From JALUUH01 sp964636675 (GTDB lineage Bacteria > Pseudomonadota > Gammaproteobacteria > S012-40): a DNA stretch of 5,430 nucleotides. The notes beneath the pieces are model-generated. The model saw only the letters and a program-made list of their open reading frames with translations, was not told the DNA's origin and did not search any database. The stretch covers positions 1-5,430 of the forward strand of contig CAZWUO010000223.1 in assembly GCA_964636675.1 (NCBI GenBank). Reading direction: 5' to 3'. The position numbers and the translations under genes were made by a program. Below, one piece after another: positions 1-5,350 of this stretch; position 1 is the stretch's first letter, and each line of letters starts with the position of its first letter.

Positions 1-75
1 CCAGAGATTACCGATAAACATCAATAATTTTACCGGCATTGTGCGAGCATTTTTTTTAAGAAATTGAGCCAGCAT
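1..75 (-). CDS. N-terminus of a gene running off the left edge; possible DUF4442 (hotdog-fold) protein
   Basis: An ATG at 75-73 on the minus strand opens a frame of 25 codons that stays open to the window edge. It begins MLAQFLKKNARTM and ends FIGNLW. An AGAGG (86-90 on the plus strand, reverse complemented) lies 10 nt upstream of the ATG, which fixes the start. The short basic N-terminus leading into a hydrophobic stretch that ends in NLW resembles, from memory, the start of DUF4442 proteins, which belong to the PaaI-like thioesterase (hotdog) superfamily and often continue as NLWPPFLGAG. Only 25 residues are visible, so the family call is tentative; that a gene starts here is better supported than its identity. 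A signal anchor of some other protein is the main alternative. Confidence 0.5.
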   Translation of the reverse strand, partial: MLAQFLKKNARTMPVKLLMFIGNLW

Positions 76-100
76 TTAACAGATACCTCTGCAGTTTATT

Positions 101-131
101 CGTAAGCGAAACCCTGTGCTTTTCGCTTACG
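101..131. repeat. Perfect 11-bp inverted repeat (hairpin) upstream of the left-edge gene
   Basis: CGTAAGCGAAA (101-111) and TTTCGCTTACG (121-131) are exact reverse complements separated by a 9-nt loop. Neither side is followed by a T-tract, so it is not a simple intrinsic terminator. It lies 26-56 bp upstream of the minus-strand start at 75, inside the likely promoter or leader of that gene. It could be an operator, an mRNA leader hairpin or an isolated repetitive palindrome; the sequence does not decide which. Confidence 0.6.
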
Positions 132-233
132 CTTGAACGCTTAGCTCACAGAACAATTTCAAAGCGGCACATTTTTACGAATGCAAAAAAGGTGGCGCTT
201 AAAACTACCGGTGAAGCTATTTGTGTACACCCG

Positions 234-269
234 GCATGGGTATAAACTTATTGAATGAGAGTCCCATGC
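234..269. repeat. 7-bp inverted repeat GCATGGG...CCCATGC
   Basis: GCATGGG (234-240) and CCCATGC (263-269) are perfect reverse complements with a 22-nt loop, and end 12 bp before the tandem array. No gene is visible between 76 and 640; the open frame over 159-362 on the minus strand is an artefact of the tandem repeat. The arm is short enough that chance is a real possibility. Confidence 0.3.
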
Positions 270-281
270 AGGAGAACCTAT

Positions 282-345
282 AATTGGTAAATTGGTAAAT
301 TGGTAAATTGGTAAATTGGTAAATTGATAAATTGATAAATTGATA
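282..345. repeat. Octanucleotide tandem array: 5 x AATTGGTA followed by 3 x AATTGATA
   Basis: Eight contiguous, uninterrupted 8-bp units occupy 64 bp. The first five are identical AATTGGTA. The last three are identical AATTGATA, a single G-to-A change at the sixth base. The block arrangement of the two versions suggests the variant spread by slippage or unequal copying from one mutated unit. Because 8 is not a multiple of 3, reading through it on the minus strand gives a repeating peptide (YQFTNLPI-like) that should not be taken for a protein. The array lies about 295 bp upstream of the secreted-protein start and about 207 bp upstream of the left-edge gene start. Confidence 0.97.
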
Positions 346-347
346 AA

Positions 348-367
348 TATTATTGGCACCAATAATA
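348..367. repeat. Tight 9-bp dyad directly after the tandem array
   Basis: TATTATTGG (348-356) and CCAATAATA (359-367) are perfect reverse complements with only a 2-nt centre (CA). The spacing is too small for an RNA hairpin of the full stem, so a dimeric protein-binding site or a cruciform tip is more natural. It starts 2 bp after the last repeat unit, which suggests that array and dyad may be one functional or transposed unit. No regulator is identified. Confidence 0.6.
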
Positions 368-446
368 ACTACTAGCCAATGGTAATGGCAAGCCCCTCGA
401 ATCGATGAAGGCTCTATCCATTAGTAATTCACCTTTTTTGAGCGGC

Positions 447-479
447 ACCCTATTGACAGTTCAGTCAATATAATAGGGT
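447..479. promoter_or_regulatory. Operator-like palindrome TATTGAC-N6-GTCAATA overlapping a TATAAT
   Basis: TATTGAC (451-457) and GTCAATA (464-470) are perfect reverse complements around AGTTCA. The outer flanks ACCCTATT (447-454) and AATAGGGT (472-479) are also complementary, so as RNA the region could form an 11-bp stem with a 5-nt bulge. A perfect TTGACA (453-458) and a perfect TATAAT (469-474) both lie within it, but they are only 10 bp apart, so they cannot be the two halves of one sigma70 promoter. Dyads built on TTGAC...GTCAA are typical of TetR-family operators; this assignment is inferred from general knowledge. It lies about 160 bp upstream of the secreted-protein start, the only plus-strand gene it could control directly. 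Confidence 0.45.
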
Positions 480-503
480 TGGTGTACTAAGAAAGCTCTC
501 CCT

Positions 504-518
504 GTATTCATTGAATAC
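504..518. repeat. 15-bp palindrome GTATTCA-T-TGAATAC
   Basis: GTATTCA (504-510) and TGAATAC (512-518) are perfect reverse complements around one T. It lies in the leader of the secreted-protein gene, about 120 bp before its ATG. It could be a second dimer-binding site in the same control region or a chance AT-rich palindrome. Confidence 0.4.
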
Positions 519-629
519 CTATCGGCTTCTCACGCCATATTTCCCTAACGAATAATGTTTATTAATAGTGAGTCATGTAGAATCATATTTCAGTCTTGCC
601 ATTATATCCTTTAAAATCCCAGGGTAATC

Positions 630-634
630 AGGAG
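630..634 (+). promoter_or_regulatory. Ribosome binding site fixing the start of the secreted protein at 641
   Basis: AGGAG at 630-634 is 6 nt before the ATG at 641. The frame is open further upstream to a TTG at 596, but no comparable site precedes that codon, and starting there would put 15 extra residues ahead of a standard signal peptide. Confidence 0.8.
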
Positions 635-640
635 ATTTTC

Positions 641-2884
641 ATGATCACAAGGTTAATATTTTGCATGTTATTAACGTCGCCATTATTGGCTTACGCTAAC
701 GACAATCGCCTTATTAGCACTTGGCAAGATGAAACATTCATCAATTCAACAAATAATAGCTCAACAAATTATGCAGAATGTTTTGCAAAAAAGCCTATTT
801 TTGATCAACCCGATCAGCTAAAAAAACCCTTTAGGGAAGACTCGTTTTGGTATAAACGTATTCCTTCCACTGCGACATATCATGAGATCACCCAAATAGA
901 CACTTTGTTTCCCGACACGTCTGTGACAAATTCGCAAGCCCCCATTCATGTAGACCTGGATATCGTTTCCATTTGCTACACAAACCCAAGTGCCAATATT
1001 CCCGAAGTTGATATTTTAAATAACACCGGCTGGAATTTTCCATTCCGCGCAATAACGGCCATGAGTGGTAATAACAGACTCTATGCACGCAAACTTTCGG
1101 AAAATGCATGCACTAGCTTAGCGTGGAAGCCAAATGGCAACGGCGCATTTGTTATCGTCAATCCCGATTCAGGTGAAACCTCGGCAGGGATAGGCGGCTG
1201 GCGTTGTGCTGGCGGCCCTATTCTTGGCTTTGGCAAGAATGTGGCTGACCCCGAAGCACATAACTCCAATGCCCTTAGCGGTGATGGTACTGAAAGAGTC
1301 CCTGGCCGCGCTTCTCGCTTGTCACCGCTTGGTGGCGTTATTCGCGAGGGTGAGCTGAATAATGGCATTGAGCATGCGATTGCGATCAACATGCCTCAAG
1401 TGAGGTTCTCAGCTAATCCACGTTTTATTTGGCCTGCTCGTGACTCCGACAATAGCTGGAACGATGGTGTCCGTGCCTATAGAGGCAGTGATGAAAACTA
1501 TACGATGGGTGCATTGCTCGCGCTGCCACCAGGGCTTGCGGGAAGCTTGGCACTCACCACACCTCAAGGCCAGCATATTGCGCAAGCCGCCGAAACCTAT
1601 GGCCTCTACATTGTCGATTCTTCGGGTGTGCAAGATGTCGCAAACGGGGAACCTGCCACCATGCACCTGTCGATAGATGCACGTGCAGCATTACATGACC
1701 TCGGTTTAGAGGTCGATAAAAACACCGGCTTACCAGCGTCTTATGACTCGCAAAAAGTAGATGCCAACGGCTTAAGAACAGATATTTTGATGATCTTAAA
1801 ATACTTAAAAGTCATCTCGAATAATGGCCCCGGCAGTGAACCAGAAGAGCCAGGGAATCCTGGCCCTGATAACGAAATGTTTAACCCGCTACATACGATG
1901 AGTGAAAATATCTACGATGGACGCGGAACATGGGGTAGTAACAAATACGGCTATCGTATGGTATTAAGAGATAGTTATTGGCGTGCGGATGTATATGGCG
2001 AATTAAATAACCGCGGAATTGCCGGCTCCGCACTGTTTGCGCAGCGTGAACAAGATGTTATTTCCTATTTGCTCAAAGCACAATTCGAAGGTGGTACGGG
2101 TGTATTCCCCTTTCCCGCCGACGTTAACAACCCTGAGTTTGGCGCAGCTGTTCGTGACCTGATAAATAGTCAATGTCATACATGCATAGTCAATGGATGG
2201 GCGGTTAGACTACCGGGTCAGCAGATCGAACATCTTTATTTCGACCATGGTTATGCCTTAACCACGCTCTCTCGCTACTATATCAATTCAAATAACAATG
2301 ACGTTCTACCTGCAATACGTGCCGCTGCAAATTGGATTCTGGATAAACCCATTGCTAATAACATACACTACAACTCCGCATTAATTAAAGGCCTGAGTTA
2401 TGCGTACAAGGCTACTAATGATGCACGCTATCGTGACCATGCAAGAGAGCTACATCGTTATGGCGTCTATTCCGGCTTCCTAAACGCAAATGGCAGGCTG
2501 CAAGCCTACGCCCACGATAATGACAATGCCCAATTGAAATTCCATGGGTATATTGTGTCAGGGATGATAGCACTTTTATCGATTCTAGACGCCGATGATG
2601 TTTATTATGCGCCGCTGCAATCACATCTCGATATAAGCATCGAATATATGGCAACCCAGGGGCTGGTAGAGAATTCGGCGTATGGACTGGCTTGGCCAGC
2701 TAGCAATTTACGCGCATGGTATGAGTTAAACCAGTTTCGCTCCCTGACCGAAGCCGAACTCAATACCGCGCTACGAATCATTGATCTTATAGAAAGTTAT
2801 GTCGACGAGATCGCCAATGAAAGCAATCCGTTTAACAGCCAAAAAGCACTCTATAACTACTTTGTCATTGGGCTTATCGACTAG
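641..2884 (+). CDS. Large secreted two-domain protein of unknown function
   Basis: The product is 747 residues. MITRLIFCMLLTSPLLAYA (1-19) is a Sec signal peptide with an A-Y-A cleavage site before N20, so the protein is exported. Residues about 20-394 form one domain rich in Gly/Pro/Trp motifs, with Cys at 47 and three more (in SICYTN, NACTS, WRCAGG) that could pair as disulphides. It contains GGVIREGELNNGIEHAIAI (from about 231), then WPARDSD, YTMGALLALPP and YGLYIVDSSG. These resemble, from memory, a domain seen in secreted bacterial proteins with a GG-IR--E---G-I-HA pattern; no function can be assigned. A Pro/Gly/Glu linker (about 395-412) separates it from an alpha-helical C-terminal domain (about 413-747) with YGYRM, FEGGTGVFPFP, a CHTC at 512-515 and a YFDHGYALTTLSRYY helix. 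Helix periodicity and aromatic/acidic motifs suggest an alpha/alpha-toroid, as in some glycoside hydrolases and polysaccharide lyases; this is inference. The stop codon touches a reverse-transcriptase remnant, so the native C-terminus may have been altered. Confidence 0.9.
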   Translation: MITRLIFCMLLTSPLLAYANDNRLISTWQDETFINSTNNSSTNYAECFAKKPIFDQPDQLKKPFREDSFWYKRIPSTATYHEITQIDTLFPDTSVTNSQAPIHVDLDIVSICYTNPSANIPEVDILNNTGWNFPFRAITAMSGNNRLYARKLSENACTSLAWKPNGNGAFVIVNPDSGETSAGIGGWRCAGGPILGFGKNVADPEAHNSNALSGDGTERVPGRASRLSPLGGVIREGELNNGIEHAIAINMPQVRFSANPRFIWPARDSDNSWNDGVRAYRGSDENYTMGALLALPPGLAGSLALTTPQGQHIAQAAETYGLYIVDSSGVQDVANGEPATMHLSIDARAALHDLGLEVDKNTGLPASYDSQKVDANGLRTDILMILKYLKVISNNGPGSEPEEPGNPGPDNEMFNPLHTMSENIYDGRGTWGSNKYGYRMVLRDSYWRADVYGELNNRGIAGSALFAQREQDVISYLLKAQFEGGTGVFPFPADVNNPEFGAAVRDLINSQCHTCIVNGWAVRLPGQQIEHLYFDHGYALTTLSRYYINSNNNDVLPAIRAAANWILDKPIANNIHYNSALIKGLSYAYKATNDARYRDHARELHRYGVYSGFLNANGRLQAYAHDNDNAQLKFHGYIVSGMIALLSILDADDVYYAPLQSHLDISIEYMATQGLVENSAYGLAWPASNLRAWYELNQFRSLTEAELNTALRIIDLIESYVDEIANESNPFNSQKALYNYFVIGLID

Positions 2885-3041
2885 CGCGTTGGGACGACAA
2901 CCGTATGAGTCAGGGTGGAAACAGCCGTTCCAATCTCGGTTCAACCAGCAGCTTTACCACCATTTGTGCGATACGATCACTGACAGTGGGTATCCCCTGG
3001 CTCACTCCACCGCAGATTTTGCGTATCTCAACTCGCTTTAT
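2885..3041 (-). pseudogene. Fragment of a group II intron reverse transcriptase/maturase, frameshifted
   Basis: On the minus strand from 3041 the translation reads IKRVEIRKICGG, then GIPTVSDRIAQMVVK, then LLVEPRLERLF. After one extra C at 2917/2918 the next frame gives HPDSYGCRPNA, ending at 2885. IP(K)-GG-----GIPTVSDRIAQ-VV---LEP--E--FH-DSYG-RP is the hallmark early region of bacterial group II intron maturases (LtrA type), upstream of the YADD active site. Only about 52 codons remain: the N-terminus, the catalytic YADD region and the maturase domain are missing, and I see no intron domain V nearby. It is therefore a dead fragment. The homology ends exactly at the stop codon of the upstream convergent gene, suggesting a recombination junction there. 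Confidence 0.87.
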
Positions 3042-3135
3042 AGCTGACGCCCGCAATGAAAACCAATCCATAAATTAACGACAAACAATAACCTAAACCA
3101 TGCTGCAAGGCAGAGTGAGGCTCCTAATTTACTCG

Positions 3136-3171
3136 TTTGAAAAAACATAGAGGGACTCGCCCTCTATGTTT
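3136..3171 (-). terminator. Rho-independent terminator of the minus-strand CxxCH gene
   Basis: AAACATAGAGGG (3143-3154) and CCCTCTATGTTT (3160-3171) form a perfect 12-bp stem with a 5-nt loop. On the minus strand the stem runs into TTTTTTCAAA, a good U-tract. It begins 20 bp after the stop codon at 3192-3194. On the plus strand only TTT follows the stem, so any action in that direction would be weaker, though it may also shield the gene from read-through coming from 2884. Confidence 0.92.
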
Positions 3172-3191
3172 CCGTCTAACTCTCTCGTGTA

Positions 3192-4322
3192 TTATTTTTG
3201 GTGACAAACCGAACAGCGAATTGTATTTGAATCAAACACCAGCATGGGATCATCGCTCGGATCTGCTGTTTGCAATGCCTCGTAATCCTTTTCAAGATTA
3301 TGCAAGCGATTTTTCACTATGTATTTATACTTCCAGTTTTTAGCCGTAGAAATATATTGAACATTTTCGTACATCGTTTTAGCCGATTTCAAATCACCTG
3401 CCTTTAACAACGCATCGCCAAATATCAACAAAAACGCCTCAGTTCTGTGCAATGAGTTTTCGGTGTTCTCGCATTTCCAATACTCACCACCCTCTATAGG
3501 AAGATATGGCGTCCAATCGGTATTCTCACGATCAACCTCGGTTTGCATGCATTCATCTTGATAATCCCAAAACCTTTGGATACCGCGCTGAAAATCGGGA
3601 GAATTAACCGGTGCCCGCACTTCTCCTTGCGCGGCTGCAAACAAACCAAATACAGGATTAACATCAATAGACAACGCAATCAGTCTTATGCCTTCCTCGA
3701 CCAATTCCTGATCGCGATGAATACGCCCCAGAGCTAACGTAAGGCTGGATAAAAACCCCAGTGTCTGGGTATCCTCAGGATTTAATTCATAAGATTCATT
3801 GAAATAAAACACCGCGACCGTCAACGAATTGATTACTGATGGACCGAGACTCCCTCGGCCAGACTCAGCACTTTCCCACGTATAGGATAAAGCAAGAATT
3901 TTCGCGATTTTAGCCAGCTTAATTTTCAGATTTGGGTCTTGGGTTTGTGTAAAAGCTCCATTCGTTTGCAGATACTCACCCATCAAAGCATCTTGCAAAA
4001 GAGGCAATTTACAATAATCAGCTTTATGGAAGTATTTTCTGAACAAGTCAATAGCCCCCAACTCCTGATCACTATTTCTTAAAACTGGAACACATCTTCT
4101 ACCTCTGTATTTATGGTTCTCAGAAAACCCTTTCATCTTGCTTCTGAATTTAGATATAATCTCCTCACTAACATGTTGATAATCACCGCTATTATCGTTA
4201 TCACTCGCAAACCCTGAAACCCAGGTATGTGCTGATACCGTAAAGGCACTGAACACAAAGAAAAATCCTGCGAGCAAAACTGCAACACGACTCCTATACT
4301 TTATCTCATTATTTTTTATCAC
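3192..4322 (-). CDS. Exported helical-repeat (TPR-like) protein with a C-terminal CxxCH motif
   Basis: I choose the GTG at 4322, giving 376 residues: it is preceded by AAGGGGG at 8 nt, and it yields a normal signal peptide (basic MIKNNEIKYRSR, hydrophobic VAVLLAGFFFVFSAF, cleavage after TVSA near residue 31). The frame is open to tandem ATGs at 4367/4364, but these have no ribosome binding site and would leave a 28-residue leader before the hydrophobic core. The mature protein is mostly amphipathic helices; stretches such as VFYFNESYELNPEDTQTLGF and FGDALLKAGDLKSAKTMYEN have TPR character (A/G/Y spacing, N-P turn). The protein ends in RCSVCHQK: C370, C373, H374 form CxxCH, the signature for covalent haem c attachment, only two residues from the end. 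Other cysteines occur in RRCVP, DYCKL, DECMQ and WKCEN. A periplasmic place is expected. It could be a haem-binding adaptor or a metal site; no specific family is recognised. Confidence 0.88.
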   Translation of the reverse strand: MIKNNEIKYRSRVAVLLAGFFFVFSAFTVSAHTWVSGFASDNDNSGDYQHVSEEIISKFRSKMKGFSENHKYRGRRCVPVLRNSDQELGAIDLFRKYFHKADYCKLPLLQDALMGEYLQTNGAFTQTQDPNLKIKLAKIAKILALSYTWESAESGRGSLGPSVINSLTVAVFYFNESYELNPEDTQTLGFLSSLTLALGRIHRDQELVEEGIRLIALSIDVNPVFGLFAAAQGEVRAPVNSPDFQRGIQRFWDYQDECMQTEVDRENTDWTPYLPIEGGEYWKCENTENSLHRTEAFLLIFGDALLKAGDLKSAKTMYENVQYISTAKNWKYKYIVKNRLHNLEKDYEALQTADPSDDPMLVFDSNTIRCSVCHQK

Positions 4323-4330
4323 TTTAATAT

Positions 4331-4337
4331 CCCCCTT
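4331..4337 (-). promoter_or_regulatory. Ribosome binding site AAGGGGG supporting the GTG start at 4322
   Basis: On the minus strand AAGGGGG pairs along its whole length with the anti-Shine-Dalgarno sequence if one G-U pair is allowed. It stands 8 nt before GTG. The alternative ATG pair at 4367/4364 has only an AT-rich TTCAATCAACG ahead of it. Confidence 0.6.
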
Positions 4338-4614
4338 ATTTAATGCCTCATCCTTGAAATGCATCATCGTTGATTGAAGGGAGAATAATATTCACTGAGC
4401 ACTTACATTAAGCTAACATTTCTTGTTTCACCAACAAAATACCTGGATAAGTAAAAAACACCTTAAGCACCAAACTATTTGAACCGAACTCACTGGACAC
4501 CCTTGTTACAATCCTGAATGAGTTGCCGTGTTCAACTCAAGTGGTCCCAGGCACACCTTGGCACGGGCGCTGGAAGAGTTGTAAGCATTAGAAAAATAAA
4601 TAACCTACTTTATT

Positions 4615-4775
4615 GAGACCTTTGCACGATTGTTCTTTTACCCTCTGGCGGCGTTAAAAGCGGTCTCAATCGGTCATTTATAGCGATAAACTCCCTCATT
4701 CCGTGCGCTTTTGCCTCGCCTAAAGCGCCTACTCTTGGTGCCAGAGAACAAAATCCCGGCTCGTGCAAAGGTCTC
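4615..4775. mobile_element. 161-bp MITE-like element with perfect 15-bp terminal inverted repeats
   Basis: GAGACCTTTGCACGA (4615-4629) and TCGTGCAAAGGTCTC (4761-4775) are exact reverse complements. Both ends are flanked by TTATT (4610-4614 and 4776-4780), the direct repeat expected of a target duplication. A second inner pair, CTCTGGC (4643-4649) and GCCAGAG (4740-4746), extends the inverted symmetry, and GCGCTTT/AAAGCGC (4705-4711/4722-4728) makes a central hairpin. No transposase reading frame fits inside, so it is non-autonomous. Ends beginning GAGACCTTTGCA are, as I recall, found in IS5-family elements such as IS1106; the family link is tentative because IS5-type duplications are usually 3-4 bp rather than 5. 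The Fic homology begins about 10 bp after its right end. Confidence 0.85.
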
Positions 4776-4784
4776 TTATTATAA

Positions 4785-5126
4785 TTTTCATTGAATATCG
4801 GAGTTGATGCCTACCGCATTCCACAAGAGCTACACCAACTTTTGGATGATTGCCGTTTCTGGATAGAAAATAGCACTTATGAACCAGATGAAATTGCCAC
4901 ACGATTTCATCATCGTCTCGTTTGGGTACATCCCTATCCGAACGGCAATGGTCGGCATGCGCGTCTTGCAACTGACCTATTGCTGATAGCTCTTGGTCAA
5001 TCACGTTTCACATGGGGACGAGTGAGTCTTGTCGACTCTGGTGAGGCACGACAAGAATATGTTGCTGCCCTACAGGCTGCTGATAATCATGACATTGCCC
5101 CATTGCTTGCATTCGTAAGGTCTTAG
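4785..5126 (+). pseudogene. Decapitated Fic-domain protein, mobile mystery protein B type
   Basis: The remaining frame starts after a TAA at 4782-4784 and can be read from a TTG at 4791 (111 residues). NIGVDAYRIP corresponds to the substrate-binding flap that precedes the Fic motif. HPYPNGNGRHAR (4929-4964) matches the HxFx(D/E)GNGRxxR catalytic loop, with the catalytic His intact but Asn at the usual acidic position (HPYPN). It continues with FTWGRVSLVDSGEARQEYVAALQAAD and ends LLAFVRS, the characteristic ending of TIGR02613 (mobile mystery protein B), normally about 200 residues. Fic proteins transfer AMP or related groups to hydroxyl side chains; B usually sits beside mobile mystery protein A, an HTH protein, on mobile elements. 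Here about the first 85 residues are missing, no ribosome binding site precedes the TTG, and no A gene is visible. A shortened product cannot be excluded but would lack the N-terminal helices. Confidence 0.88.
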
Positions 5127-5129
5127 GCA

Positions 5130-5273
5130 ATGCAGTTTTTAGCACTAAAATATGACGCATATAAAAGAGGCATCCGCCCAAAACGAGCAGTAGTGAGCGA
5201 CTGCAGACCTTTGGGTGGCGAAAGTTTTATTGAAAAAGAAAAAACCGGGCCAAAAGGACGATGGACATGCTAA
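5130..5273 (+). pseudogene. 47-codon ORF; its second half resembles the tail of a RAYT (Transposase_17, IS200-like) protein
   Basis: An ATG at 5130, 3 bp after the Fic stop codon, opens a 47-codon frame ending at TAA 5271. The first part (MQFLALKYDAYKRG) is unrecognised. The second part reads CRPLGGESFIEKEKTG then PKGRW. It resembles the C-terminal tail of REP-associated tyrosine transposases, where GRPLG-E-FI--LE is followed by a basic PGR-type ending. The transposase body, with its HUH and tyrosine motifs, is absent. The TGTCCCCC repeats directly downstream fit this origin, since such short repeats often follow these genes. It could also be a small expressed ORF, but no clear ribosome binding site precedes it. 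The call rests on remembered family patterns. Confidence 0.45.
5183..5219. repeat. Nested inverted repeat inside the 5130-5273 ORF
   Basis: Outer arms CCGCCCAAA (from about 5175) and TTTGGGTGG (ending near 5219) pair with one G-T mismatch. Inside them GCAGT and ACTGC (around 5188-5205) form a second 5-bp stem. It may be a leftover structured end of a transposon or a chance property of coding DNA. Confidence 0.25.
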
Positions 5274-5283
5274 TTAAGTATTG

Positions 5284-5309
5284 TGTCCCCCTTATATGTC
5301 CCCCTTATA
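5284..5309. repeat. Two tandem 13-bp repeats TGTCCCCCTTATA
   Basis: TGTCCCCCTTATA occurs at 5284-5296 and again, without a gap, at 5297-5309; the match is perfect. The motif lies 10 bp after the stop of the transposase-tail ORF. TGTCCCC-TTAT sequences are familiar near IS200-like/RAYT genes in Gammaproteobacteria, which supports reading this as the right end of a decayed element. Confidence 0.9.
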
Positions 5310-5350
5310 TTTCACTTGACACAACCAGTAACACCATCGCTAAAAGAAAT

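Noticed and set aside
159..362. A 67-codon minus-strand open frame containing repeated YQFTNLPI-type peptide
   Set aside because: The peptide repeat is the direct translation of the AATTGGTA tandem array; there is no ribosome binding site or domain, and the rest of the frame is unrecognisable.
453..474. TTGACA and TATAAT as a sigma70 promoter
   Set aside because: The spacer is only 10 bp, far short of the usual 16-18 bp, so they cannot act as a pair.
1081..1392. A 103-codon minus-strand open frame inside the secreted-protein gene
   Set aside because: Antisense shadow of a well-supported coding region, with no ribosome binding site or known domain.
2799..3047. An 82-codon plus-strand open frame spanning the end of the secreted-protein gene
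   Set aside because: Its first part overlaps that gene in another frame and the rest is antisense to the clear reverse-transcriptase fragment.
4385..4390. TATTAT on the minus strand as the -10 box for the CxxCH gene
   Set aside because: No acceptable -35 hexamer is found at 16-18 bp upstream, so the promoter could not be supported.
4486..4550. Imperfect direct similarity between GAACTCACTGGACACCC and CAACTCAAGTGGTCCC, possibly an IS end, and a short LARALEEL-like frame after it
   Set aside because: The match is short and broken, there is no inverted partner or duplication, and the frame hits a stop within a few codons. The 247 bp between 4368 and 4614 otherwise show no supportable feature.
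4729..5004. A 91-codon minus-strand open frame opposite the Fic remnant
   Set aside because: It is antisense to the Fic motif and runs into the MITE end; no recognisable protein features.
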